Shown here piece by piece: positions 17,591-25,970 of a stretch of DNA of 64,000 bases. The position numbers and the translations under genes were made by a program. Below the pieces are notes generated by a model. That model saw nothing but the letters and a program-made list of their open reading frames with translations, made no database searches and had not been told where the DNA came from. Numbering within the stretch: the first letter of the stretch is position 1; each line of letters begins with the position of its first letter. The stretch lies in contig DASXZH010000097.1 of the NCBI GenBank assembly GCA_036502005.1, positions 62,001 to 126,000 of the forward strand, given 5' to 3'. This DNA is from DASXZH01 sp036502005. GTDB lineage: Bacteria; Armatimonadota; Fimbriimonadia; Fimbriimonadales; Fimbriimonadaceae.

Positions 17591-17692
17591 TTACGTGGGC
17601 GTAATAATAAGCCCGCCAATAAGCCCAATAAGATCAAGGCCGACATTGACCTTGACTTCATTAAGACTATTTTGCGCAACGAAAAGAGACAT
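17591..17692 (-). CDS. ilv operon leader peptide (33 residues)
   Basis: A short open frame in the ilv leader encodes 33 residues with 6 Leu, 4 Ile and 4 Val. The last part is GLDLIGLIGGLIITPT, in which eight of sixteen residues are Leu or Ile. The stop is followed at once by the antiterminator segment and 24 bp later by the terminator, the layout of E. coli ilv and leu attenuators. An AAGG sequence about 8 nt before the ATG can serve as binding site. It begins 19 bp after the stop of the upstream HTH gene, so the operon promoter lies in or before that gene. No other role is likely for the peptide. Confidence 0.85.
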   Translation of the reverse strand: MSLFVAQNSLNEVKVNVGLDLIGLIGGLIITPT

Positions 17693-17711
17693 GCTTTAAA
17701 ACCTTACCACA

Positions 17712-18254
17712 TCATTTTTTGCGAAATAGCCAGAATCCCTTGCTTTCGTCTCTTTTTGGCGCTGGAAGTGCCAAAACCTGGTCTTTCATGGAAGTGAACT
17801 CGTTTCGCCACTGCTCCGCCACTTGCCGTTCGCGGTCGATCTGTGCCTTTTGATCGGCAAGTTGGCTTTGCAAAACTCGGATCATGTCTTCTTTCGCGTC
17901 GAGCATTGCCTTTAGGTGAGTCACATCTGCGTTTGTCGGAGCTTCAGTAACGGGCGCGGGCTTGGAAGTGGCGGAAACGGTTTCCGTGCTGTTTCCAGGA
18001 GGGGCGCCATAAAGGTTTGCCACTTCGGGAGCGAAGAGCTTGCGACTGCCATCGGGCTGGTCGTGCCACTGCAGCTTCCCTTCTTTTACGTGCCGGCTGA
18101 CCGTGCCTTTGTACATGTGCCACGTTTTTGCGGCTTGGGAAAGGCTTATATAGAGCGAATTCCTATCGCTTTCTACGACCGCAAATGTGGGTTTCACATC
18201 AGTATCGATGAGGGGGTTGGCAACCTGTTTCGCTGTTTCCATAACTGTATCCAC
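17712..18254 (-). CDS. HTH DNA-binding protein with C-terminal coiled coil
   Basis: 180 residues. Residues about 35-80 (SLSQAAKTWHMYKGTVSRHV and onward) look like a helix-turn-helix of the MerR/excisionase kind followed by a wing. A Pro/Thr-rich linker leads to a coiled coil of about 45 residues (LKAMLDAKEDMIRVLQSQLA). Similar layouts occur in plasmid and chromosomal accessory regulators, but no exact family is certain. Start is GTG 18254; an ATG at 18242 is possible. It lies just upstream of the ilv leader in the same direction, so it may be cotranscribed with ilvB or contain its promoter. Confidence 0.75.
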   Translation of the reverse strand: MDTVMETAKQVANPLIDTDVKPTFAVVESDRNSLYISLSQAAKTWHMYKGTVSRHVKEGKLQWHDQPDGSRKLFAPEVANLYGAPPGNSTETVSATSKPAPVTEAPTNADVTHLKAMLDAKEDMIRVLQSQLADQKAQIDRERQVAEQWRNEFTSMKDQVLALPAPKRDESKGFWLFRKK

Positions 18255-18375
18255 AGGGAAAGACGGGCGAACTGGACGTTTCGGATTGCACTCGTTTGCA
18301 TAAGATGCGGTGGAATGATTTTTGACTACTTGTTAACAGTCCCTTAACAGGGTAAGTTCAACTTCGCTGGGTTCC

Positions 18376-18735
18376 ATGAGGGGAATGGGAGAGTTCTTAC
18401 TTCGTTTCGTTATAGGTGGAGTGGTTGTTAGCTTGCTTGCCGCGCTCGGCGATGTTTTCAAGCCAAAAAGTTTCGCCGGTCTTTTCGGAGCCGCACCCTC
18501 GGTTGCGTTGGCGACGTTGGCGTTAACCGCCATTAGCAAGGGCGTTACCTATTCCGGAATTGAAGCTCGTTCGATGTGTCTGGGGGCAGTCGCATTGGGT
18601 GCCTACGCATTCGTCGGAGCCTTCTTCGTCAAAAAGCTCCAGCTGCAAGCGCTTCCCGCGATGCTGGCGGCTATGCCGATTTGGTTCATGGCAGTGTTGA
18701 TTTTGTATTTTGCACTGCTGGCAGGGAAAAATTAA
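18376..18735 (+). CDS. DUF3147-like membrane protein, first of pair
   Basis: 119 residues and four hydrophobic segments; the FVIGGVVVSLLAALGDVFKP and GLFGAAPSVALATLAL blocks resemble DUF3147 proteins. Function unknown. The stop overlaps the next gene by one base (TAATG), and the two products look like related halves, suggesting they assemble together in the membrane. Start ATG 18376, with another ATG at 18385. Confidence 0.75.
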   Translation: MRGMGEFLLRFVIGGVVVSLLAALGDVFKPKSFAGLFGAAPSVALATLALTAISKGVTYSGIEARSMCLGAVALGAYAFVGAFFVKKLQLQALPAMLAAMPIWFMAVLILYFALLAGKN

Positions 18736-19139
18736 TGCCTAAGGTCGACCTGAAAGCCATCCGAAAGACAAGGCCAGACCAATATGCCCTACGGTTTGCC
18801 TTTGGCGGCTTAATCACAGCCGTTGCCGGCCTGATTGCGGTCCGCTTTGGCCCGGTTATTGGAGGGCTGTTTCTGGGTTTCCCAGCTATTCTTCCGGCCA
18901 GCGTTAGCCTGGTCCAAGATCATGCAAAGCAAGATAAGCCGGAGCAAGAGGCCAAGAAAGAAGCTGGAGATGATTCGTTGGGGGCTTCTATTGGAAGCTT
19001 GGGTCTCATTGCCTTTGGCTTAACCGTGTGGCTTGGCGTCAGCTATGTCCAATTTGCCTTGCTGCTTGTGTTGGGAGGAGCCGTCTGGCTTACGGTATCG
19101 ATATCGGCATGGTATTTATTTGGCGGATTGCGAAAATAA
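18735..19139 (+). CDS. DUF3147-like membrane protein, second of pair
   Basis: 134 residues starting MPKVDLKAIRKTRPDQYALR. Two hydrophobic segments near residues 22-60 (FGGLITAVAGLIAVRFGPVI), a charged loop rich in Lys/Glu, and two more segments at the C-terminus. The FGPVIGGLFLGFPAILPAS block matches the GLFGAAPSVAL block of the upstream gene, so the pair probably arose by duplication. Translation is coupled through TAATG. It ends 4 bp from the convergent UspA gene. Function unknown. Confidence 0.78.
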   Translation: MPKVDLKAIRKTRPDQYALRFAFGGLITAVAGLIAVRFGPVIGGLFLGFPAILPASVSLVQDHAKQDKPEQEAKKEAGDDSLGASIGSLGLIAFGLTVWLGVSYVQFALLLVLGGAVWLTVSISAWYLFGGLRK

Positions 19140-19143
19140 CTCG

Positions 19144-19587
19144 CTACCTCACACCCAAAATGCTGCAAGGAGCTTTTTCGCTCAAGCTCTTGCCCGTGCT
19201 CGGCGCCAGTCGTTCCAATAGTCCAGGGTGTCGGCGCAGTCCTACCACCAGCAGATCGCAGCCATGACGGTTAACTGCTTCCACAATGGCCTCCACTTCA
19301 TCTCCAACAACCGCCTCGGCGGTGATCGTAATGCCCGACTCGGCGGCGAGGGCGTGGGCCTCTTGTAGAAGGGAATTTACTGCTTGGTCGCTTTGGGCTA
19401 TCGCTTGCTCGACAACGGCTTCGTCCGAAGGTGCGTAGGTAATTGCGGTCAGCCCATGCGGCATTCCCTCCACCACGTTTAGAACAAAAAGTGGTTTGTC
19501 CAGTTTTGCGGCAAGGTCAATGGCCTCTTTCAAAGCCCTTCTTGAGCGTCCGGATCCATCAAATGCAGCCATTAAGCAATTAAACAT
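19144..19587 (-). CDS. Universal stress protein (UspA family)
   Basis: 147 residues with the Usp fold: FNCLMAAFDGSGRSRRALKEA at the start and the ATP-binding G-2x-G-9x-G pattern near the C-terminus in GLRRHPGLLERLAPSTGKSL, here with changed first glycines but the final STG-like region kept. The DLLVVG strand precedes it. ATP binding is therefore plausible but not assured. Divergent from the DHA2 pump gene 93 bp away. Confidence 0.9.
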   Translation of the reverse strand: MFNCLMAAFDGSGRSRRALKEAIDLAAKLDKPLFVLNVVEGMPHGLTAITYAPSDEAVVEQAIAQSDQAVNSLLQEAHALAAESGITITAEAVVGDEVEAIVEAVNRHGCDLLVVGLRRHPGLLERLAPSTGKSLSEKAPCSILGVR

Positions 19588-19680
19588 GAGAGCTATTTTT
19601 TATTTTACGCCTGAGCATGCACATCGCGCGAACGTCATATATGGAAGATGGGAGAGCCGACGTAACATGAACATGAATCG

Positions 19681-21264
19681 ATGAGTGCAGTAGGGAGTTC
19701 GTCCGCCGTATCAGTCCGGGGGGCGGCCAAATCAAATGTAAGGTGGATGATCGCCATCTCTGTCGCCATTGCGGCACTGCTGGAGGTCATCGATACCAGC
19801 ATTGTAAATGTCGCGTTAACGGACATGCAGGCATCGCTTGGCGCGACTTTGTCCGAAGTCGGCTGGGTGGTAACGAGTTACGGGATCGCCAACGTCATCA
19901 TGATCCCCCTCAGCGCATGGCTGGGCGACACCTTCGGCAAGAAACGATACTTCGTCTTCGCGATGGCCGGATTTACGCTTGCCTCGGTTATGTGCGGCCT
20001 GGCCCCAAATCTGCAAACTCTGATCATTGCCAGAATCATTCAGGGCCTGATGGGCGGAGGGCTGCTGGCCAAGGCGCAAGCATTCTTGTTCGAAAACTTT
20101 CCTATCGAAGAACAAGGCACCGTTCAGGCAATTTTTGGCGTTTGCGTTATCGCGGGCCCGGCCATTGGTCCAACTTTGGGCGGATGGCTAACAACCAACT
20201 ACTCCTGGCCGTGGATCTTCTTTATCAATCTGCCGGTGGGGATTGCGGCGACACTGATGTGCATCACATTCCTGCCCAAAGACCCCGAACGAAAAAAAGT
20301 AAGGGATGTGGACTGGGCAGGAATTGGACTGCTTATTGTGTGGGTCGGAAGCTTGCAAACTTTATTAGAGCAAGGCAACGAAGACGACTGGTTCGATTCC
20401 AGCTTCATCCGAGTATTGGCGGCAAGCGCAGCGTTTGGGCTCGTGCTTTGGATTTGGCGGGAGCTTCGCGCCAAAAAGCCGGCCGTGAACTTGCAAGTTT
20501 TGCGGCATCGATCCCTATCCGGCGGAAGCGCTTACTCATTTGTTTTAGGAGCCGGCCTTTATGGGGCCCTTTTTGCGGTGCCGATCTTTGCCCAGCAAGT
20601 TCTCGGTTACACGGCTTACCAGACGGGAATGCTGTTGTTACCGGGCGCCTTGGCCTCGGCTGTGATGATGGTCATCATGGGTCGCCTTATGGGCCGCGTG
20701 GACGCGCGGATCCTGATCTTCAGCGGCTCCCTCGTGTTGATCACGTCCATGGTTATGCTATCGAAAATTTCGATCAACACCGGCCCAAGCGATATCTTTT
20801 GGCCAATGATCGTTCGAGGTATCGGCACTACCATGATGTTTCTGCCGCTAAGCATCGCCGCCTTTGGCCCACTTCCCAAGAGCGATGTTTCGGCGGCTTC
20901 GGGTTTTTATAACTTGACGAGGCAGTTTGGCGGAAGCGTGGGAATCGCCGTTCTAACAACTCTTCTCGCCAGGCGCGAGGCGTTTCACCGGAGCGTGCTC
21001 GTAGCCAATGTCACGAGCTATTCGCCCGAAGTTCAGCAGCGGCTTTCTGGCCTCACCCATTTCTTTATTTCTAAAGGGGCGAGCGTTTCTGGGGCCGGCA
21101 AACAAGCATTGGCGGCCCTGGATGGCACCGTCAATCAGCAAGCTGCCGTTTTGTCGTTTGGAGATACTTTCTATTTGGTGTCTCTGGCATTTCTGTTCGC
21201 CTTGCCACTCTTGTTCCTGCTTGGAAGCGGAAAGGGTGGCAAACCAGCGGGCGATGTTCACTAG
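19681..21264 (+). CDS. DHA2-family MFS drug efflux pump (EmrB/QacA-like)
   Basis: 527 residues and about 14 membrane spans. Signatures: LEVIDTSIVNVALTDMQASL in span 1 (motif D1 of the 14-TMS group), GWVVTSYGIANVIMIPLSAWLGDTFGKKR (motif A, in part WLGDTFGKKR) and IAGPAIGPTLGGWL in span 5 (antiporter motif C). Such proteins expel drugs with proton exchange, often with an EmrA-like adaptor and TolC; neither is adjacent here. Substrate unknown. Confidence 0.93.
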   Translation: MSAVGSSSAVSVRGAAKSNVRWMIAISVAIAALLEVIDTSIVNVALTDMQASLGATLSEVGWVVTSYGIANVIMIPLSAWLGDTFGKKRYFVFAMAGFTLASVMCGLAPNLQTLIIARIIQGLMGGGLLAKAQAFLFENFPIEEQGTVQAIFGVCVIAGPAIGPTLGGWLTTNYSWPWIFFINLPVGIAATLMCITFLPKDPERKKVRDVDWAGIGLLIVWVGSLQTLLEQGNEDDWFDSSFIRVLAASAAFGLVLWIWRELRAKKPAVNLQVLRHRSLSGGSAYSFVLGAGLYGALFAVPIFAQQVLGYTAYQTGMLLLPGALASAVMMVIMGRLMGRVDARILIFSGSLVLITSMVMLSKISINTGPSDIFWPMIVRGIGTTMMFLPLSIAAFGPLPKSDVSAASGFYNLTRQFGGSVGIAVLTTLLARREAFHRSVLVANVTSYSPEVQQRLSGLTHFFISKGASVSGAGKQALAALDGTVNQQAAVLSFGDTFYLVSLAFLFALPLLFLLGSGKGGKPAGDVH

Positions 21265-21302
21265 CAAACTGAAAGTAATATGATTCCGTAGATGATCTGG
21301 GT

Positions 21303-22100
21303 ATGAAGGAAGCGGCGGGCAAGGCAGGCACTCTGGTCGATATCCAGAGTTCACAAGATATAAGAAATATCCCCATCGACAAGGTGGGTGTACGCGGTGT
21401 TAAGTATCCGATCAAGGTTCTGGATAGAGCCAACGAATCCCAACACACAATTGGCGAGTTCACCCTCACGGTAGACCTTCCCCACGAGTTTAAAGGCACA
21501 CACATGAGCCGCTTTATCGAAGTGCTGAGCGAGCACCAATCGGAGATCAGCGTTCACGCCATCCCAAAGATTTTAGAAGGCCTGAAAACAAAGCTCACCG
21601 CCGAAACCGCCCATCTGGAAGTCTTTTTTCCGTTCTTCATGCAGAAGGCGGCGCCGGTCACAAAGAAGACCAGCATGATGGAGTACACCTGCGGGTTTGT
21701 CGCCTCCGCGAACCACGTGACCGATTTTGAGATGATAGTGAAGGTGCTTGTGACCACCCTCTGCCCTTGCAGCAAAGAGATCAGCGCCTATGGGGCGCAC
21801 AATCAGCGTGGTTTGGTTACGGCACGGGTGCGGTTTAACAAGCACATTTGGCTGGAAGAGCTGATTGAGCTGATTGAAAGCAGCGCATCTTGCTCTCTGT
21901 ATCCTCTATTGAAAAGGCCGGATGAAAAATACGTGACCGAACATGCCTATGACAACCCCCGCTTTGTTGAAGACATGGTGCGCGAGGTTGCCGTCGCCTT
22001 TGATGCCGATGCTCGGATCGATTCTTATGAGATCGAGGTTGAGAATTTTGAGTCCATCCACGCTCATAACGCTTACGCGTATTTGAAGAGAAGCAAGTGA
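21303..22100 (+). CDS. folE2: GTP cyclohydrolase I type 2 (FolE2)
   Basis: Converts GTP to 7,8-dihydroneopterin triphosphate, the first step of folate and queuosine-type pathways. The 265 residues start with the family block DIRNIPIDKVGVRGVKYPI and carry the conserved cysteine region TTLCPCSKEISAYGAHNQRG. FolE2 (GCYH-IB) can use Mn2+ in place of Zn2+, and the type is unrelated to FolE. It starts 38 bp after the pump gene. No other folate gene is close. Confidence 0.95.
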   Translation: MKEAAGKAGTLVDIQSSQDIRNIPIDKVGVRGVKYPIKVLDRANESQHTIGEFTLTVDLPHEFKGTHMSRFIEVLSEHQSEISVHAIPKILEGLKTKLTAETAHLEVFFPFFMQKAAPVTKKTSMMEYTCGFVASANHVTDFEMIVKVLVTTLCPCSKEISAYGAHNQRGLVTARVRFNKHIWLEELIELIESSASCSLYPLLKRPDEKYVTEHAYDNPRFVEDMVREVAVAFDADARIDSYEIEVENFESIHAHNAYAYLKRSK

Positions 22101-22190
22101 CCGGAATGTCTTGTGTGTTGTGTCCTATGTCTTTTGAGGCAATCGCTAACCAGGTGCAAGCTTCGATAGCACCATGGGAAGCTCTGTTTG

Positions 22191-22380
22191 CCCTCTCCCG
22201 GTTCGCTCGCGGACTCGCTTACCGACCTCTCCTCAAGGAGAGATGAGTAGTATTGAGGCCTTTCCAAAAGCTTTGCTAAGCATTAAAGAGATTCGGTTTA
22301 CTTCTGCCAACTTTGAGCCTCGATCCAACGATTCATCTCTCCTTGAGGAGAGGTCGCTGAGGAACGAAGCGGGAGAGGGC
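22191..22380. repeat. MITE-like inverted repeat element
   Basis: In the 389-bp gene-free gap before uvrC, a left arm CCCTCTCCCGGTTCG...CTCTCCTCAAGGAGAGATGA (22191-22245) is matched by its reverse complement with few changes at 22332-22379. About 85 bp of unrelated DNA lies between. Each arm contains its own small hairpin CTCTCCT-CA-AGGAGAG. Related CTCTCC/GGAGAG hairpins occur at 44370-44510. No transposase is present. Confidence 0.8.
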
Positions 22381-22489
22381 TTATAAGGCAAACCTTTGAA
22401 CCTAGTCCAAATAATCTCGTTTCAACCAGCTATGCCCGTCACTCGCCACCCGGTATAAGTAATTACACGAGTATTCGCTCGCTCCCAGA

Positions 22490-24526
22490 ATGCCCAGAAC
22501 CTCCATTCCCGAGATCGTTACCGAAAAGCTAAAATCGCTTCCGGCGAAGCCTGGCTGCTACATCTACAAAGATGCGGCGGGCGAAGTGCTGTACGTGGGC
22601 AAGGCGCTGGTTCTCAAGAACCGAGTTAGAAGCTATTTCCAGGCTTCAACCCGACACGGGGCAAGGATAGAGCGGATGGTTCGCAAGGTCGCGGATCTTG
22701 AGTACATCGTCGTCGATAGCGAGGTCGAGGCCCTCGTTCTCGAGTGCAACCTTATCAAGAAGTATCGGCCGCCGTTCAACGTAAGGCTGCGCGACGACAA
22801 GAGCTACCCCTACGTAACGATCACGAACGAGAAATTCCCGCGTGTGTTATTCACGCGAAAGCTGAGGAAAGATGGGGCCAAATACTTTGGACCATTTACT
22901 AGCGCAGGTTCGGTAAGGGAGACTCTTCAGCTTCTCCACAAGATTTTCCCACTCATCCCCTGTGGAAAAAGTTGGAGCGGCAAGGCCGAGCAGCGCCCAT
23001 GCCTTTACTATCACCTCGGGCAATGCCTGGGACCTTGTGCGGGATTGGCCGATCAGGCGGAGTACGCCAAAGTCGTCAAGCGGATCGAACAGTTCTTGGA
23101 TGGGAAAACGGAGGGGGTGATAGAGGGTATTCGGGCGGAAATGAAGCAAGCAGCCGATACGCTCGATTTCGAGCGCGCTGCAAAGTTGCGGAATCAGCTC
23201 CAATCAATTGAGAATTTGCTTCAACGGCAGAAGGTGCTCTCGCAAGATAGGACTGATCAAGACGTCATTGCAGTTGTTAAGGACGAGCGGGGCTCGTCGA
23301 TCCAGATGCTGTATATAAGGAACGGCAAGCTTATTGGGCAGCGGCATTTCGTGCTTGATGGCTCTTCGGAAGCGGCCCCATCGGAGGCGGTCGGCGAGTT
23401 TGTGAAGCAGTATTACGCCGATTCTTTGGAGGTCCCCCGCGAGATTTTGCTGCCGGTGGAAATCGAAGAGCGCAACGTCGTTCAGCAATGGCTTCGAACC
23501 AAAAAGGGGTCAGCGGTAACGGTTGGCGTTCCCCAAGGTGGGGAAAAGTTGAAGCTGGTGGAGATGGCCGCCGCCAATGCCGAGCACGCCATGGCTACCT
23601 TCAGCGAAGAGATCCAGCAGAAAGAAGCCAACGCGGAAAAGGCGATGGCCGAGCTTCAGGATGGTATCGGCCTAGATATGCCGCCATTGCGCATAGAGGG
23701 TTACGATATCTCTAATATTCAGGGCACCTCGCCGGTGGGTTCGATGGTGGTGGTCGAGTTTGGTGAAGCGGCGAAAGCCGAGTACCGGCGGTTCAAGATC
23801 CGCTATCACCCGGAAAGCCCGAACGACTTCGCGATGATGCACGAGGTGATAACCCGGCGTTTGCGAGCCTATTTGGATGGTGATGAGAAGTTTCAGAAGC
23901 TGCCGGATCTGATCATGATCGATGGCGGCAAAGGCCAGCTTGGGGCTGCGCTAAAGGCCCGTGATGAGTTGGGGATGACGGTGCCCATGGTTGGCTTGGC
24001 AAAGAAGATGGAGGTCATCTTTGTGCCTTTTGAGATCCCTTCAGTGAATTCTCTCTCTATTCCGGAGGTCCACGAGCTTGCGACGAACTTGAGTGAAACG
24101 AAATCCCGAGAATCGGGACGGGAGGGAGGTACCGAGGAATCCGACGTTGAAGGTTCTAAGCAAGCAGGAGGCCTAAAGCAAAAAGAGCGGGACGAATACA
24201 CCTTCGACAAACCCGCCCCCCGCGAGTATCGATACGAGGGCATCGAACTCCCCTTAACTTCTTGCGGCCTAATGCTCTTGCGAAAACTCCGCGACGAAGC
24301 CCACCGTTTCGCCCTTACCTACCATCGCAAGCTGCGAGATAAACGCTTCAGTGGCTCAGCTTTAGAGGAAATCCCCGGCGTCGGCCCACGCCGAAAGCGG
24401 CTCCTGCTACGAACCTTCGGTTCGCTGGAGGGCATTCGCCGGGCAACGGCGGAAGAAATCGCCTCCGTGCCAACCATGACCAAACGTCTGGCTGAGCAGG
24501 TCAGGGATTATCTTAAAGAGGGATGA
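22490..24526 (+). CDS. uvrC: UvrABC system protein C (excinuclease subunit)
   Basis: Makes both incisions in nucleotide excision repair. The 678 residues show GIY-YIG nuclease (residues about 15-95: KPGCYIYKDAAGEVLYVGKA), UVR domain (DTLDFERAAKLRNQLQSIE), RNase-H-like nuclease (IEGYDISNIQGTSPVGSMVV, DLIMIDGGKGQL) and C-terminal (HhH)2. Compared with ordinary UvrC, about 60-70 extra residues lie at about 511-585, between VIFVPFE and LPLTSCGLMLLRKLRDEAHRF. This insert contains a palindrome and resembles an intergenic repeat read as protein. The catalytic domains on either side look intact. Confidence 0.97.
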   Translation: MPRTSIPEIVTEKLKSLPAKPGCYIYKDAAGEVLYVGKALVLKNRVRSYFQASTRHGARIERMVRKVADLEYIVVDSEVEALVLECNLIKKYRPPFNVRLRDDKSYPYVTITNEKFPRVLFTRKLRKDGAKYFGPFTSAGSVRETLQLLHKIFPLIPCGKSWSGKAEQRPCLYYHLGQCLGPCAGLADQAEYAKVVKRIEQFLDGKTEGVIEGIRAEMKQAADTLDFERAAKLRNQLQSIENLLQRQKVLSQDRTDQDVIAVVKDERGSSIQMLYIRNGKLIGQRHFVLDGSSEAAPSEAVGEFVKQYYADSLEVPREILLPVEIEERNVVQQWLRTKKGSAVTVGVPQGGEKLKLVEMAAANAEHAMATFSEEIQQKEANAEKAMAELQDGIGLDMPPLRIEGYDISNIQGTSPVGSMVVVEFGEAAKAEYRRFKIRYHPESPNDFAMMHEVITRRLRAYLDGDEKFQKLPDLIMIDGGKGQLGAALKARDELGMTVPMVGLAKKMEVIFVPFEIPSVNSLSIPEVHELATNLSETKSRESGREGGTEESDVEGSKQAGGLKQKERDEYTFDKPAPREYRYEGIELPLTSCGLMLLRKLRDEAHRFALTYHRKLRDKRFSGSALEEIPGVGPRRKRLLLRTFGSLEGIRRATAEEIASVPTMTKRLAEQVRDYLKEG

Positions 24527-24555
24527 TGCATGGGGGCCGAATCTTTTCCACCCGC

Positions 24556-24592
24556 GTCTACGTCTACTATTCTAGTTATCATAAACGTAGAC
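24556..24592. repeat. Inverted repeat GTCTACGT ... ACGTAGAC
   Basis: Perfect 8-bp arms at 24556-24563 and 24585-24592 with a 21-nt AT-rich spacer, in the gap between convergent uvrC and a small gene. Could be a terminator structure or a protein site; there is no T tract, so termination is doubtful. Confidence 0.45.
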
Positions 24593-24624
24593 ATCGAGCA
24601 GAAAATGACAGTCGGCAGCAAACG

Positions 24625-24810
24625 TTAAGCAAGGACGAGTAGGATTTCTTCCTCCGAATCAAGGTTTTGATCACTATTTTCAACAGGAGATTTGTTAATC
24701 AACTCTCCCAACAAGTCGTAAGTGTGCTGAGCGTCGTCAGTTAATCGATAGACCAACTGGCAATGCAATCGAACAGCCAATTCTAGTATTCGTTTCCGGT
24801 TTTCGTCCAC
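24625..24810 (-). CDS. Small hypothetical protein, 61 residues
   Basis: I place the start at GTG 24810 because AAGGAGG lies 8 nt upstream, a near-ideal binding site. The product (VDENRKRILELAVRLHCQLV at its start) is acidic and mostly helical, with a C-terminal run of Glu/Asp and hydrophobic end EEEILLVLA. The frame stays open to 24942, but the upstream part has no proper start. No family recognised. The surrounding 24811-25074 holds no other gene I can support. Confidence 0.55.
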   Translation of the reverse strand: MDENRKRILELAVRLHCQLVYRLTDDAQHTYDLLGELINKSPVENSDQNLDSEEEILLVLA

Positions 24811-25074
24811 CTTTAATACCTCCTTGGTGGCAAACGGTGTGGCGCATATTATTGCGCCGCAGTGACAAGTGGTTGGGTCGCCCTCTGATCGAAAGTTGTG
24901 CAGCCCCCACAATAGAGTACAACGGATTTCGTGGACATGCAAGTCTATTTAAAGAAATACTTGCGATAGATGCGTCTTTTTTTGCGCATCAAACGTCTCG
25001 GTTGAAATTCAAGAGCCTCTAATTTCGCAAAACTCGTGTCATAATGGTAAAGGAGCCCACGGAGGGGCGAAATC

Positions 25075-25911
25075 ATGGAGCAGATAAATCCCTTAGAGGT
25101 TGTTCCCGGTGGTTTGGTATCGACCGGGGAATGGCGTAAGTTGCTGGATCCGCCCCCACAAGCTGGGCCACGGGTCACGAACTTCGACAAGCCTAACAAT
25201 GAGCTCTTGCAGGATTCAGACTTTGGCCCGGATGAATTAGAAAGTCGAACTTTTTTTAGATTCTTAGAAAGTCAGGAGAGGATTGAATGTTGCCCTGGTC
25301 ACGTTCTATATGAGTTTGATTCTGAGGTTCAACAGGTCTTTATCGTTGAGAGTGGGGCCTTTGCGAGGATATCCGGCATACAAGTCAAGAAAGGCTTCAT
25401 TCCTTTTCCACATTTTCAGATTTCCGGCGAACGAAAAATATTTGGGGCTAGACCAAGGAATTTTAATGCTTCGAGTACAGTTAAAGAACTTTGTACCTGC
25501 ATTCGGCAAGGCACGGTCGTTAGGATTCTTAACCCATGGAAGACTCTCGATTCGATTAGTGTCTTTAAGAGGTTCTCGAAGCAACTTTTGGCTGAGCAAG
25601 ACGCCTTGATTGAGAACGCGGCAACACTTGGAAGCAGTGGAAGTCGGCTCCATCTTCTTGTTAGATCTTTAGTTAATTCAAAGAGCTTAACTTCTCATAG
25701 CGATTCTAGAATGGGATTTAACCATCTGATTTCACAAAGTATGCTCGCCGGTTTCCTAGGGGTGAGCGACAATACCCTGAGGCCCTATTTGAAAACCACT
25801 GACTATGGATGGGAGGGAGGACAGCTCTTAGTCAACGAGAGCTTTGCCCGCACTTGCCACGCGGACGCAGGGCTTTCAGGCCCGGGTTCCGAAATGGGCG
25901 ATTCTATTTAA
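25075..25911 (+). CDS. Crp/Fnr-like transcriptional regulator (divergent)
   Basis: 278 residues. The middle resembles a cyclic-nucleotide-binding beta roll (CPGHVLYEFDSEVQQVFIVE, then SGAFARI), followed by a long dimer helix and a C-terminal helix-turn-helix (LISQSMLAGFLGVSDNTLRP). Ligand-binding residues of true CRP are not evident, so the ligand is unknown. The first 60 residues have no counterpart I know. Start ATG is well supported by GGAGGGG 9 nt upstream. Its codon use is more AT-rich than the neighbours, which may mean acquisition. Confidence 0.7.
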   Translation: MEQINPLEVVPGGLVSTGEWRKLLDPPPQAGPRVTNFDKPNNELLQDSDFGPDELESRTFFRFLESQERIECCPGHVLYEFDSEVQQVFIVESGAFARISGIQVKKGFIPFPHFQISGERKIFGARPRNFNASSTVKELCTCIRQGTVVRILNPWKTLDSISVFKRFSKQLLAEQDALIENAATLGSSGSRLHLLVRSLVNSKSLTSHSDSRMGFNHLISQSMLAGFLGVSDNTLRPYLKTTDYGWEGGQLLVNESFARTCHADAGLSGPGSEMGDSI

Positions 25912-25970
25912 GTCGATGCGACTAATAAGGCGTCGCTGTGAAATTTCATTGAACTTGTCCTAGGTGTGGC

